From assembly GCF_030656115.1 (NCBI RefSeq), contig NZ_JAUSOO010000037.1, forward strand, positions 109,932 to 173,931: a DNA stretch of 64,000 nt, written 5' to 3'. The notes under the pieces are model-generated. The model was given only the letters and a program-made list of their open reading frames with translations, was not told where the DNA came from and did not search any database. Numbering within the stretch: position 1 is the stretch's first letter; every line of letters starts with the position of its first letter. This DNA is from Hydrogenophaga sp. (lineage in GTDB: Bacteria > Pseudomonadota > Gammaproteobacteria > Burkholderiales > Burkholderiaceae_C). The position numbers were made by a program, and so were the translations under genes. Positions 8,200 to 17,627 of the stretch are shown one piece after another.

Positions 8200-8964
8200 A
8201 TGGATGCCTGGACCACTTCCCTGTTGCTGGCCACGGCCGCGTTTGCCGCGGGTGTGCTCAACGCCATCGCCGGCGGCGGCAGCTTTCTCACCTTTCCGGC
8301 GCTGGTGTTTGCTGGCGTACCGCCCATCATGGCCAACGCCACCAGCGCGCTGGCGGTGAGCCCGGGCTACCTGGGCAGCACGCTGGGCTTTCGGGCCGAG
8401 CTGGGTGCGCTGCCCACGCGGCGCCTGCGGCGCGAAATGGCCTTGTCGGCGGTGGGCGGCGTGGCCGGGGCGCTGTTGCTGCTGGTCACGCCCGCGAAGG
8501 TGTTTGCCGGCATCGTGCCCTGGCTGCTGCTGTTTGCCACCGCGCTGTTTGCCGCCGGGCCGGCGCTGGCGCGGCGTGCGCAGGCGGCCTCCAAAGAGGG
8601 GCAGGGGCTGGCCGCCTGGCGCGAGCCCGGCCTGCTGCTGGTGGCCATTTACGGCGGCTACTTCAACGGCGGTCTGGGCATTTTGCTCATGGCGCTCTAC
8701 ACCGTCACCGGCGAGGGCCGCATCCACACCGTGAACGCGCTGAAGAACCTCAACTCGCTGGTGCTCTCGTGGCTGGCGGTGGGCGCGTTTGTGCTGGCCG
8801 GCGCCATTGCCTGGAAGGAAGGTCTGTTGATGATGGTGGCCGCCACAGCGGGCGGCTTCCTGGGCGCGCGCTGGTCCAAGCGCCTGCCTGCGTCGTGGGT
8901 GCGCTGGGGCGTGATCGTGACGGGGCTGGTCATGAGCGCGCTGTTTTTTGCGCGCAGCGCCTGA
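8200..8964 (+). CDS. TauE/SafE family permease
   Basis: A 254-residue membrane protein with about eight hydrophobic segments. Both family repeats are visible: the first with NAIAGGGSFLTFPALVFAGV near residues 20-42, the second with IYGGYFNGGLGILLMALY near 150-167. Members of this family export sulfite or related organosulfur anions or act as uncharacterised anion carriers. The start follows directly after a short leader, and the gene is alone between the divergent GST and the ATPase gene. No sulfur-metabolism genes adjoin it, so the substrate is not known. Confidence 0.85.
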   Translation: MDAWTTSLLLATAAFAAGVLNAIAGGGSFLTFPALVFAGVPPIMANATSALAVSPGYLGSTLGFRAELGALPTRRLRREMALSAVGGVAGALLLLVTPAKVFAGIVPWLLLFATALFAAGPALARRAQAASKEGQGLAAWREPGLLLVAIYGGYFNGGLGILLMALYTVTGEGRIHTVNALKNLNSLVLSWLAVGAFVLAGAIAWKEGLLMMVAATAGGFLGARWSKRLPASWVRWGVIVTGLVMSALFFARSA

Positions 8965-9171
8965 ATCGGGTCTGTTTTGTTCTGTTCTTGCCGCCGCCTC
9001 TGGCGTCAACAACCGAACCGCGCGTGCCATACTTAATCCTATTGGACGGGTTTGTTTTTATCCACCGCTTGCACCCCTGTTGCCCCCGCGGGTCCCGTGC
9101 CGTTGCGGACCGGGATTCCACGCAACGCCCGGACACAGGGTACCCCCACGGCCCTCACTTCAACGACCACC

Positions 9172-11649
9172 ATGTCTTTTTACGAAACCCAGCCCATGGA
9201 CGTGGTCCCCGGGCACCCTTACGCGTTTGGCTGGCCCACCCCACCGTTTGCGGCCTACCCCCGCGTGCAGCCCACCGAAGGGCCGCTGCCCTGCGAAATT
9301 GAGGGATTGGGTGGTAAACACAACCGCGTCCAGCTGCTGAACTTTGACCTGCAACGCGAAGAGGTGCTGGTGCAGGTCCTTGGCGTCAAGCGCCCGATCA
9401 CGCTGAAGTTCTCGCAACTCCGGCGCCTGACCCTCGAAGAACCGATACGGCCCGAGCAGACCGCTGGTGGCGACCCCCATGCAGCGCTGCTGGCCCACCG
9501 GCCCGACAGCAGCTACCAAGTGCAGATGAGCGCGGGTGAAGACCTGGGGGGGCAGACGGTGGGTCAGGTCGAGCTCAAGCAGGGCCTCTTTCTGTTTCCT
9601 CCGCTGGACAACGCCGGCGTGACGTCCAGGGTGTTCATCCCCAACCACGCCTACGAGAGCTTCACCGTGGGTGGGCGTGTGGGCGAAATTCTGGTCCAGC
9701 AAGAACACGTGACCGAAGGTCAGGTGCAGCAGGTGGTGCAGGAGCAGACGCAATTGCGCCAACAGCGGCTCGGGGAGGTTCTGGTCAGCGGCCAGATCAT
9801 CACGCCTGAGCAGTTGCTCGAAGCCATTGACATGCAACGCCACCTGCCGGTGATGCGCCTGGGCGCGGCGCTGGTGGCGCTGGACATGATCACCGAGACC
9901 GACCTCGAAGAGGCGTTGCGCCTGCAGGTCGAAGGCAAAGGCCTGCCTTTGGGCGAGCTGTTGGTGCGCAAAGGCCTGGTCACACGCGAAAACCTGCGCA
10001 CCGCCTTGGCCCACAAAATGGGTTACCCCTCCGTCGATGTGCGGAACTTTCCGCTCGACCTGGATGCCCTCAAGGCGGTGCCCTACGCGGTGGCCGATCG
10101 GCTGCAGGTGCTGCCGCTGTTGCTGCGGCAGGGCCGCCTGATCGTGGCCATGGACGACCCGACCCGGCGCAACCTCATCACCGAGCTGGAATTCCTCACA
10201 CAGTACCGTGTGGTGCCGGTGCTGCCGCAGGTGGGCACCTTGGTCACCGGCTTGAAGCAGGCCTACCAAAAACACGGTCTGGACGTCGAACCCGTCCAGA
10301 CACCGCGCGACAGCGGTGGCGAGGTGCTCACCAGCGGCGCGCTGCTGCAAAGCCTGGAGCGCTCGGCCAAGGAGGAAGAGGGCGACGAGCGGCCCCTGGA
10401 GCAGTCCGACAACTCGCTGGTGCGCTTGATCAACACACTCATCATCGACGCCGCGCAGCAAGGTGCCTCTGACATCCACATCGAATGCCCACCCGGACGC
10501 GAGAAGATACGCATCCGCTTCCGGCGCGATGGCCACCTGCTCCTTCACATGGAGTTGCCCCACACCTACCGCGCGGCCGTCGTCTCGCGCATCAAGGTCA
10601 TGTGCGACCTCGACATTTCCGAACGCCGCCGCCCGCAAGACGGCAAGATCATCTTTACCCGTTTCTCGCCCCAGCACCGGCTGGAGCTTCGCGTGGCCAC
10701 CATCCCCACCACCCAGGGGCTTGAAGACGTGGTGATGCGGCTGTTGGCCTCCTCGCGGCCGCTGCCGCTGGAAGCCATCGGCTTGGCGCCCGTCAACTAC
10801 AGCCGCCTGCGCGACGCCATCCAGCGTCCCTACGGCATGGTGTTGTGCGTAGGTCCGACCGGCTCCGGCAAAACCACCACCCTGCATTCGGCGCTGGGCC
10901 ACATCAACCGGCCCGAAACCAAGATCTGGACCGCCGAAGATCCGGTCGAAATCACCCAGCCGGGGTTGCGCCAGGTGCAGGTCAACCCCAAGATCGACTG
11001 GACCTTTGCCAAGGCCTTGCGCGCCTTCCTGCGCGCCGACCCCGACGTGATCATGGTGGGCGAGATCCGCGACGCCGAAACGGCCCATATGGCGATCGAA
11101 GCCTCGCTGACCGGCCACCTGGTGCTCTCAACGCTGCACACCAACAGCGCGCCCGAAACCATCACCCGCCTGCTCGACATGGGCATGGACCCGTTCAACT
11201 TCGCCGACTCGCTCCTGGCGGTGCTGGCGCAGCGGCTGGGGCGGCGGCTGTGCACCCAGTGCCGCACGGCCGCGCCGGCATCGGCCGAGTTGGTGGACGA
11301 ATGGCTGGCGGATTATCTGCACGTCATGCCCGAAGACCTGCGCGGAGAACCGGCCAGCTTGCGCGCCGACTGGGCGCAGCGCTTCGGCACCGACGGCCGC
11401 CTGACCCGCTACCGCAGCCCCGGCTGCAAGGCCTGCGACGGCACAGGACACAAGGGCCGGCTGGGTTTTCATGAGTTGCTGACCGTCTCGCGCGAGATGC
11501 GTCGCCTGGTGCAGCGCGGCGCCCGCGCCGAAGAACTGCAGGAGCAAGCCATGCGCGAAGGCATGCGCACGCTGCGGCAAGACGGTATTGAAAAGGTGCT
11601 GCAGGGCCTGACCAGTTTCGAGGAAGTTCGGGTGATCTCCAACGCCTGA
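9172..11649 (+). CDS. Solitary GspE/PilB-family secretion ATPase with repeated wing domains
   Basis: An 825-residue protein. After a beta-rich amino region (about 1-150) come four consecutive copies of a winged-helix module, each with an LG-(E/A)-x-LV core: GGRVGEILVQQEHVT, RLGEVLVSGQIIT, RLGAALVALDMIT and PLGELLVRKGLVT (about 167-300). An MshEN-like segment follows. The C-terminal half is a complete type II/IV secretion ATPase: SDIHIE, Walker A GPTGSGKTTT (about 561), Walker B/Asp box DVIMVGEIRD, His box GHLVLSTLHTN, and a tetracysteine zinc motif (CTQC...CKAC). It would power pilus or secretion-pseudopilus assembly, or matrix export. No other pilus or type II genes are adjacent. The start MSFYETQP is preferred over an upstream frame from 9052. 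Confidence 0.85.
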   Translation: MSFYETQPMDVVPGHPYAFGWPTPPFAAYPRVQPTEGPLPCEIEGLGGKHNRVQLLNFDLQREEVLVQVLGVKRPITLKFSQLRRLTLEEPIRPEQTAGGDPHAALLAHRPDSSYQVQMSAGEDLGGQTVGQVELKQGLFLFPPLDNAGVTSRVFIPNHAYESFTVGGRVGEILVQQEHVTEGQVQQVVQEQTQLRQQRLGEVLVSGQIITPEQLLEAIDMQRHLPVMRLGAALVALDMITETDLEEALRLQVEGKGLPLGELLVRKGLVTRENLRTALAHKMGYPSVDVRNFPLDLDALKAVPYAVADRLQVLPLLLRQGRLIVAMDDPTRRNLITELEFLTQYRVVPVLPQVGTLVTGLKQAYQKHGLDVEPVQTPRDSGGEVLTSGALLQSLERSAKEEEGDERPLEQSDNSLVRLINTLIIDAAQQGASDIHIECPPGREKIRIRFRRDGHLLLHMELPHTYRAAVVSRIKVMCDLDISERRRPQDGKIIFTRFSPQHRLELRVATIPTTQGLEDVVMRLLASSRPLPLEAIGLAPVNYSRLRDAIQRPYGMVLCVGPTGSGKTTTLHSALGHINRPETKIWTAEDPVEITQPGLRQVQVNPKIDWTFAKALRAFLRADPDVIMVGEIRDAETAHMAIEASLTGHLVLSTLHTNSAPETITRLLDMGMDPFNFADSLLAVLAQRLGRRLCTQCRTAAPASAELVDEWLADYLHVMPEDLRGEPASLRADWAQRFGTDGRLTRYRSPGCKACDGTGHKGRLGFHELLTVSREMRRLVQRGARAEELQEQAMREGMRTLRQDGIEKVLQGLTSFEEVRVISNA

Positions 11650-11814
11650 AGGGCATGGTGACGCTGGCCGGCCCCGACGTGCTCCGCCCGGCGCTTTCCC
11701 GGCCCGACGCGTGGCATGCGCCCGTGTGCGATCGTATTCGGAGCATGACGGCATTGCCCACCAGATTGGCCAACATCTGGCTGAAACGCACCGGGGGCGG
11801 GAGCGGCGCAGGGT

Positions 11815-14800
11815 TCAAGCCGTGGGCTCGGCGGGGTGGGCGGGCAACGCCAACGTTTGCAAGTGCAGCAGCGTGTTCGCATCCAGCACCATCCGCTGGG
11901 CAAATTCATCGGCCGGCATGGGCTTGCCAAACAGATAACCCTGGAAACGGTGGCAACCCAATTGCTGCAGCATGGCCAGCTGGGCGGTGGTTTCCACGCC
12001 CTCGGCCAGCAGGCTCAGGCCCAGCACATCGGCCAGTGCAATCACGGTTTTGACGATGGCCGCATCGCTGTCGTCGTCCATCAGACCCCGCACAAACGAC
12101 TGGTCAATCTTGAGCTTTTGCACCGGAAACCGCTTCAGATAGGCCAGGCTGGAGTAGCCCGTGCCAAAGTCGTCAATAGCCAGATGCACACCCAGGCGCA
12201 CCAAGGCATCCATGCGCTGGATCACGTCGTCTACGTTGTGCATCAGGCTCGACTCGGTGATCTCCAGCTCCAACAGGTGCGGGGGCAGGCCCGTTTCGGC
12301 CAGCACCTCGGCCACCAACGCCACCAGGTCGTGGCGTCGGAACTGGCGGGCCGAGACGTTGACCGCCACCAGCCAGTCGCGCCCCAGCTCCCGCTGCCAC
12401 TGTGCCCCTTGCTGGCAGGCTTGTCGCAGCACCCAGCTGTCGAGCTTGGCGATGAGATGGGTTTCTTCGGCCACGCTGATGAACTGGTTGGGCAGCACCA
12501 TGCCCAGCAACCGCGACTGCCAGCGCACCAGCGCCTCGGCCCCAAAGATCTGCCCTGAACGCATGTCCACCAGCGGCTGGTAATACAACATCAGCTCGCC
12601 GTCGTTGATGCCTTCGTGCAGGGCCGATTCGATGCGGTAACGCTGTTCTGCCTCAGCGTTCATGCTCTCGGTGTAGAAGCGAAAGGTGTTGCGCCCACCT
12701 GCTTTGGCCTGGTACATGGCCGTGTCGGCGTTGCGCAACAGGGTGGCTGTGTGGGTGCCATCGTCAGGGCACAGGCAAATGCCAATGCTGGTGCTGATGT
12801 GCAAGGTGTGGCCATCCACCACGAACGGCTCCTGCAAGGTTTCCACCAGCTTTTCCGCGACGGTTTGCGCCTGCATCGGATGGCTCAACCGCGGCAACAG
12901 CACCACAAACTCATCGCCACCCAGGCGGGCCAGGGTGTCGCTGGCGCGCAGCAACAGCGACAGGCGCAGCCCCACCTGACGCAACAACCTATCGCCCACG
13001 GTGTGGCCCAGGCTGTCGTTGATGTTCTTGAAACGATCCAGATCGAGAAACATGATCGCCATCTGTTCGCGGTTGCGGCTGGTTTGCAGCAGCACCTGCT
13101 CCAGGCGGTCGTGCAGCAGATTGCGGTTGGGCAAGCCGGTGAGGGCATCGTAGTGCGCCATGTTGCGCATGACGGCCTCGATTCTGGTGCGTTCGGCGAT
13201 CTCGGCCTCCAGGCGGGTGTGGCTTTGCGCCAGTTCGTGGGTGCGCTGCTGCACCCGCCGCTCCAGCTCTTCCTGCGATCCGCGCAGCACCTCCCGTGCC
13301 TTGTGCTGTTCGGTCATATCGGTGGCCACACACAGGTAGCCGCTGACCTGCCCGGCTTCGTCGCGCAGCGACGTGACCGACAGCAACACCGGCACCTGGC
13401 TTCCGTCTTTGCGCTGGTACGTCCATTCGCGCTCGTCCTTGCCCCACCGGTCCACGCGCCAGCGAAAGACCTGGAATCCGGGGGAAACGTGCGCTTTGAA
13501 TTCGGCGCTCAGCTCTTGGGCGTAGGTCTGCACCTCTTCAGCCAGATGAAATTGGCCCGGCGTGTGCCGGCCCACCAGCTCATGGGCCGCATAACCCAGC
13601 AAGCGCTCGGCCGCTGCGTTGAACAGGCTGATCACACCCTGGGGATCGGTGGCAATGATGGCCATGCTGGCACTGGCCAGCACCGCCCGGTTCAGGCTCG
13701 TGGCGGCGTGCAGCGCCTGTTCGTTGCTGCGGCGTTCGGAAATGTCTTCCACCAACCACAGGGTGGTGCTCTCGGGGCTCCAGTCTCCCGCCTCCAGACG
13801 GCGGCCCGACAGGCGCGCCCAGAACACCGTGCCGTCAACCCGCCGCAATTGGGTCTCGTGCGATACCGCCATGCCCCCTTTGAGCGGTTTGTAGATCTGC
13901 GAGCCAAAACGGCAGTAGCTCGCCATATCGGGGTGCATGGCACTGGACAGCACCCCTGCCAGGCTGCCTCTGGATGCCCCCATCATCGATTCAAACCGCT
14001 GGTTGCAGCGCAGCATCTCGTGTTGCCGGACCACCACCATGCCCAACGGGGCCTCGTTGAACAGCGTGGTGTTTTCGTGCACAGCTTGCAGCAAGGAATC
14101 GGCCAGCGCATGCGACTCGGAGCGGTCCACCACGATCCAGAACGTGCCCTGATCAGGGTCTTCCGGGTTGACCACATAGCCCACCACCTGCGTCCAGAAC
14201 ACCTGCCCATCGCTGCGGCGCATGCGGATTTCCACATCCACAGACTGGGCGCTGCTCAGCAGCGGCGCGGCCAATCGGCCAAACTGGTCGTAGTCGGCCT
14301 GAGACGGAAACAGCTCCACGGCGGGCATACTCGGGATGTCCTGAAGCCCGTAGCCAAACATCTGGCAGAACCGGGCGTTGGCCTGCACCACGCGGCGGTT
14401 GCTGGTCATGAGGATGCCCATGGGCGCATTGCTCATCAGCGACTCAAACCGCTGCAAAGCGTCGCGCAACGCCTGGAGCTGGGCGCGCTCTGCCGTCACG
14501 TCGTCAAGCACCCAAACGGTGCCCAGCTGGGGTTGGACCGGGTCGATCGCAGACGCCGAGACCACACAGCACAACTGCGCGCCCAGGGCCGTCACAAACA
14601 CATGCTCGCACCGAAAAACCTGCCCTTGGCCCAGAATGGGGCTGGCCTGTTGGCCAAACGCCTCGTAGCTTTGCACACTGTCAAACAAGGTGCTGGCCGG
14701 CTGACCGATCAGTTGCTCTGCGGGAACACCCATCAGCTGCGCGAACGCCCGGTTGCAGCGCACGATGGTGCGGTTGCGCGTCAACACCATGCCCAGCGAA

Positions 14801-14943
14801 GCGTGCTCGAACACCGCATTGACCTCCTCGGAGGACGGCAACATGTTCAGGCCGGCGGGTGGCAGCGTGTTGGGCATACAAAACTTTGTTTCATCGGGCG
14901 TGAACTTTTCACGCCTCATGCTCCTATTCTGCATACAAATCAC
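11815..14943 (-). CDS. PAS-GGDEF-EAL cyclic-di-GMP signalling protein
   Basis: About 1042 residues. Four PAS domains in series are marked by repeated starts such as VFEHASLGMVLTRNRTIVRC, LMSNAPMGILMTSNRRVVQA, LFNEAPLGMVVVRQHEML and VLASASMAIIATDPQGVISL (roughly residues 40-540). A GGDEF domain has an intact GGDEF at 675-679. An EAL domain has EAL at 803-805 and the DDFGTGYSS loop. Both active sites are therefore complete, so it may be a dual diguanylate cyclase/phosphodiesterase switched by the PAS sensors. There is no signal peptide or membrane span, so it is cytosolic. The start is uncertain: in-frame ATGs at 14934, 14919 and 14877 are alternatives. It is transcribed alone. Confidence 0.9.
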   Translation of the reverse strand: MICMQNRSMRREKFTPDETKFCMPNTLPPAGLNMLPSSEEVNAVFEHASLGMVLTRNRTIVRCNRAFAQLMGVPAEQLIGQPASTLFDSVQSYEAFGQQASPILGQGQVFRCEHVFVTALGAQLCCVVSASAIDPVQPQLGTVWVLDDVTAERAQLQALRDALQRFESLMSNAPMGILMTSNRRVVQANARFCQMFGYGLQDIPSMPAVELFPSQADYDQFGRLAAPLLSSAQSVDVEIRMRRSDGQVFWTQVVGYVVNPEDPDQGTFWIVVDRSESHALADSLLQAVHENTTLFNEAPLGMVVVRQHEMLRCNQRFESMMGASRGSLAGVLSSAMHPDMASYCRFGSQIYKPLKGGMAVSHETQLRRVDGTVFWARLSGRRLEAGDWSPESTTLWLVEDISERRSNEQALHAATSLNRAVLASASMAIIATDPQGVISLFNAAAERLLGYAAHELVGRHTPGQFHLAEEVQTYAQELSAEFKAHVSPGFQVFRWRVDRWGKDEREWTYQRKDGSQVPVLLSVTSLRDEAGQVSGYLCVATDMTEQHKAREVLRGSQEELERRVQQRTHELAQSHTRLEAEIAERTRIEAVMRNMAHYDALTGLPNRNLLHDRLEQVLLQTSRNREQMAIMFLDLDRFKNINDSLGHTVGDRLLRQVGLRLSLLLRASDTLARLGGDEFVVLLPRLSHPMQAQTVAEKLVETLQEPFVVDGHTLHISTSIGICLCPDDGTHTATLLRNADTAMYQAKAGGRNTFRFYTESMNAEAEQRYRIESALHEGINDGELMLYYQPLVDMRSGQIFGAEALVRWQSRLLGMVLPNQFISVAEETHLIAKLDSWVLRQACQQGAQWQRELGRDWLVAVNVSARQFRRHDLVALVAEVLAETGLPPHLLELEITESSLMHNVDDVIQRMDALVRLGVHLAIDDFGTGYSSLAYLKRFPVQKLKIDQSFVRGLMDDDSDAAIVKTVIALADVLGLSLLAEGVETTAQLAMLQQLGCHRFQGYLFGKPMPADEFAQRMVLDANTLLHLQTLALPAHPAEPTA

Positions 14944-15166
14944 ACAATGTAATCGTGTAATTTCCTGTATAGAGCACCATCTTGCCTGGCGGCAGCGGCA
15001 AGAAAATTACCAGCCCCATCCACGCGCCCCACCAGACCCGGGTGCGGGCCTGCGACCACAGCAGCGCCGCCAGGTTCAGGCGCCGGTCGGCGCCGCTGGC
15101 CGTGGCGGTGCTGGCGCGGTGCCCGTCGGCGGCCTCGCGCAGCCGCTGGGCCAGTTGCAGACCCAT
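14924..15166 (-). CDS. Hypothetical small protein, doubtful
   Basis: An 80-codon frame downstream of the TerB-like gene. It overlaps the start of the PAS-GGDEF-EAL gene by 20 bp. The first 50 residues are rich in Ala and Arg with GC-rich codons, followed by one hydrophobic stretch (WWGAWMGLVIFLPLP) and an AT-rich tail that looks non-coding. I recognise no family. It may be spurious or the residue of a larger gene. The region between 14944 and 15214 also holds the promoter of the cyclic-di-GMP gene. Confidence 0.2.
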   Translation of the reverse strand: MGLQLAQRLREAADGHRASTATASGADRRLNLAALLWSQARTRVWWGAWMGLVIFLPLPPGKMVLYTGNYTITLCDLYAE

Positions 15167-15214
15167 GGTGTGGCGTTCATGCGAACCCCATCAGGCCTGT
15201 GAACGTGTGCGGCT

Positions 15215-15631
15215 TCACACCGCTGTGGCCGATGCCATTGCGGCGGGCACCGTGCGCCAGGCCTTCACCATGGCGTCCAGCATGTCGGCTTCGCCTTCGG
15301 CCAGGTGCCCGTCGGCCAGGGCCACGGCTTCGCAGAGTTCCATGATCTGCACCCGCAGCGCGGGGTCCTGCACCTCGCGCATCAGCGCCTGCCGGGTCGC
15401 GTCATCGATCTGCGCCGAACCGGTCCACTCGCCGTGTGCGACGCTCAGCAGGTCCTGGCAAAACTGGTCGATCACCGCCTTGATCTCTTCCGCTGGCAGC
15501 CCCAGGCGGCGCGGTGCTTCCAGCCGGTCCAGTGCGCGGATCTCGGTCATCGAATAGTTGCCGTCGGCCACCAGGGCCATGGCCAGCAGGCGGGTGGCGG
15601 CTTGGGGGCTGTTGGTGGGGTACGTTCTCAT
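15215..15631 (-). CDS. TerB-like protein
   Basis: A 138-residue, all-helical, acidic protein. It starts with a block RLLAMALVADGNYSMTEIRALDRL and has a related second block LCEAVALADGHLAEGEADML. The two ALADG/ALVADG-x2-(S/A)-E repeats are typical of the TerB/DjlA-N fold, which has acidic metal-binding residues. TerB proteins were named for tellurite resistance, but stand-alone members like this have no established role. The gene lies divergent from nhaR, with about 150 bp between them. It is intact, with an ATG start. Confidence 0.65.
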   Translation of the reverse strand: MRTYPTNSPQAATRLLAMALVADGNYSMTEIRALDRLEAPRRLGLPAEEIKAVIDQFCQDLLSVAHGEWTGSAQIDDATRQALMREVQDPALRVQIMELCEAVALADGHLAEGEADMLDAMVKAWRTVPAAMASATAV

Positions 15632-15784
15632 GGGTCACTGCTTTCGTTGAGTGCAAAAAAGAACCAGGTCGGTTGATCGCTGTAGGGGGCGCCTGGCGTG
15701 CCCCGAACCGGGACCCAAGATAGGTCCACGCAGACGCATTAAAAAGCAGACAATCCGTGAAAAACACTCTCTCAAATACGAACC

Positions 15785-16675
15785 ATGCACCAGGAACTCA
15801 ATTACAAGCACCTGTACTACTTCTGGGTCACGGCCAAAGAAGGCGGCATGTCGCACGCGGCCGACCGGCTGGGTCTGGCGGTGCAAACCGTGAGCGCGCA
15901 GGTGCGCTTGCTGGAACAGTCGCTCGGGCATGCACTGTTCAAACCCGCGGGCCGGGGTCTGGCGCTGACCGACGCCGGGCAGGCCGCGCTGCAGGTGGCC
16001 GAACAGATCTTTCACCTGGGCGAGCACCTGCACACCGCCGTGCGCGAGGCCGGCAGCCACACCGGTGTGCGCCTGGTGGTGGGCATCTCCGACGGCCTGC
16101 CCAAGCTCGCTGTGCGCGACCTGCTGACGCCCGCCATGGAAGAGCCCAACCTGCGCCTGCTGTGCCACGAAGACAAGTTTGACGACTTGCTGGCCGACCT
16201 GGCCTTGCACCGGCTCGACGTGGTGCTGTCCGACCGGCCCGCACCCGCCAACCCCAACCTGCGGCTCTACAGCCATGCGCTGGGTTCGTCGGCCATGGGC
16301 TGGTACGCGCCGCCGCAATGGCTCGCGCAAGCCCGCCACGATTTCCCGCACAACCTGGCCCACATGCCGGTGCTGCTGCCCACCGCGCACGCCTCGGTGC
16401 GCCTGCGGCTGGACCAGTGGTTTGAGCGCCAGGGCGTCACGCCCCATGTGGTGGGCGAGTTTGAAGACAGTGCCCTGCTGGCCACCTTCGGCTCGTCGGG
16501 CATGGGCGTGTTCCCGGCCTCGGAGCGCATGCGCGAAAAGCTCTCCAACGGCTACGGCCTGCGCTGGTTCGCCCCCTGCGACGGCGTGCAGGAACACTTC
16601 TACGCCATCGGCACCGCGCGCAAGGTGCAGCACCCGCTGGTGCAAAAACTGCTGGTGCAAAAACTGAGCGACTGA
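15785..16675 (+). CDS. nhaR: LysR-family regulator NhaR
   Basis: A 296-residue LysR-type regulator. The amino end, LNYKHLYYFWVTAKEGGMS, is the diagnostic NhaR start, and the helix-turn-helix runs through residues 5-65. The effector domain (about 90-290) contains the typical PNLRLLCHEDKFDDLLADL and LHRLDVVLSDRPAP segments. In enterobacteria NhaR activates the Na+/H+ antiporter nhaA and the osmC and pgaABCD genes. Here nhaA is not adjacent, and the target is unknown. The carboxyl end holds a short repeat (LVQKLLVQKL). It is divergent from the TerB-like gene. Confidence 0.85.
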   Translation: MHQELNYKHLYYFWVTAKEGGMSHAADRLGLAVQTVSAQVRLLEQSLGHALFKPAGRGLALTDAGQAALQVAEQIFHLGEHLHTAVREAGSHTGVRLVVGISDGLPKLAVRDLLTPAMEEPNLRLLCHEDKFDDLLADLALHRLDVVLSDRPAPANPNLRLYSHALGSSAMGWYAPPQWLAQARHDFPHNLAHMPVLLPTAHASVRLRLDQWFERQGVTPHVVGEFEDSALLATFGSSGMGVFPASERMREKLSNGYGLRWFAPCDGVQEHFYAIGTARKVQHPLVQKLLVQKLSD

Positions 16676-16760
16676 TCGCGTGGCCACCGCCTTGGGTGGC
16701 TCCCTGCGGGCCGGTTGGGCTGGCGCCACCCCGGCGCCCGTGCCGCCACACAATGCCGCC

Positions 16761-17627
16761 ATGCACACGCTCACCCCAGCCCACCTGATGCCCTGGACCG
16801 TGTCCAGCCCGTTTCGTATGCGGCCCGGCCTGTCGCGCCTGGCCAGCCCCGCTGCGCCCACGGCAGCGCCCCCGCCACCGCTGTTTCTGCGCGACGCGCA
16901 AGCCCCTGCCTACGCCGCGCACAAGCAGGCCGTGCTGCACGCGCACCGCGAGCGCGCCTGGCTCGGCCACACCGAGCCCGCCGTGCTGCAGGCCATTGCC
17001 ACCGCCTACGCCGCCCAGACCGGTGTGGCCCTGGCGCCCACGGCCGAGGCCCTGACGCTGGGCCTGCAAGAAGACCTGGTGGTGCTGCACGGCGAGCCGG
17101 ACGCGATGCGCACGCGCTGGCTCTCGGTGTGCTTCCCGTCCAACTGGAGCCCGGCTGACAAACTCGGTCTGGACTTTGCCGCCATCCACGCCCCGGTGGC
17201 CGACAACGCACTGTTGCAGGCCGGCGGCAAAGGCATTGTGGACATGGCGTTTCGCCAGGCCAGCATGCTGCGCCATGTGTGGCTGCTCACGCCCAGCGGC
17301 GACCTGGCGCAACACCCCGAAACCCGCCGCACCCGCTGGGAAGACGCCGTGGCGCAGGCCGACGCCACCGGGCAGTGCCTGCTGGACCAGGTGTTTTTTC
17401 GCGTCGAACGCCAGACCACGCTGCCCCTGCCCGCCCTGCAGCGTGGCGTGTTTTTCATCCGTGTCATGGTGTGCCCGCTGCGGGCTGCGCTGCAGGTCGC
17501 GCCCGCGCGCGCAGGCGAACTGCACGCCGCGCTCGCCTCCATGAGCGACGCCGTGGTGGCCTACCGCGGCATGGCCGGCGTGCGCCCGCGCTTGCTGGCC
17601 GAACTGGCTGCGCTCAGCGGCCCCTGA
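16761..17627 (+). CDS. Heme-dependent oxidative N-demethylase-like protein (DUF3445)
   Basis: A 288-residue cytosolic protein matching the DUF3445/HDM alpha-subunit family: PFRMRPGLSRL near the start, then LGLQEDLVVLHGE, LSVCFPSNWSPADKLG and FAAIHAPVADN in the core. By family it holds a heme that oxidatively removes a methyl group from small amines. The other HDM subunits are not encoded nearby, so it may act alone or with distant partners. The ATG at 16761 is preferred because the frame upstream (from 16680) is Ala/Pro-rich and unlike the family. It follows nhaR by 85 bp on the same strand. Confidence 0.7.
   Translation: MHTLTPAHLMPWTVSSPFRMRPGLSRLASPAAPTAAPPPPLFLRDAQAPAYAAHKQAVLHAHRERAWLGHTEPAVLQAIATAYAAQTGVALAPTAEALTLGLQEDLVVLHGEPDAMRTRWLSVCFPSNWSPADKLGLDFAAIHAPVADNALLQAGGKGIVDMAFRQASMLRHVWLLTPSGDLAQHPETRRTRWEDAVAQADATGQCLLDQVFFRVERQTTLPLPALQRGVFFIRVMVCPLRAALQVAPARAGELHAALASMSDAVVAYRGMAGVRPRLLAELAALSGP

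Noticed and set aside
12616..14952. 778-codon plus-strand frame opposite the PAS-GGDEF-EAL gene
   Set aside because: It is the shadow of the real gene; composition is His/Gln/Ala-rich and no motif is present.
16630..16675. Repeat LVQKLLVQKL at the NhaR carboxyl end as a frameshift or duplication scar
   Set aside because: The repeat is short and in frame, and the gene ends at the usual length.
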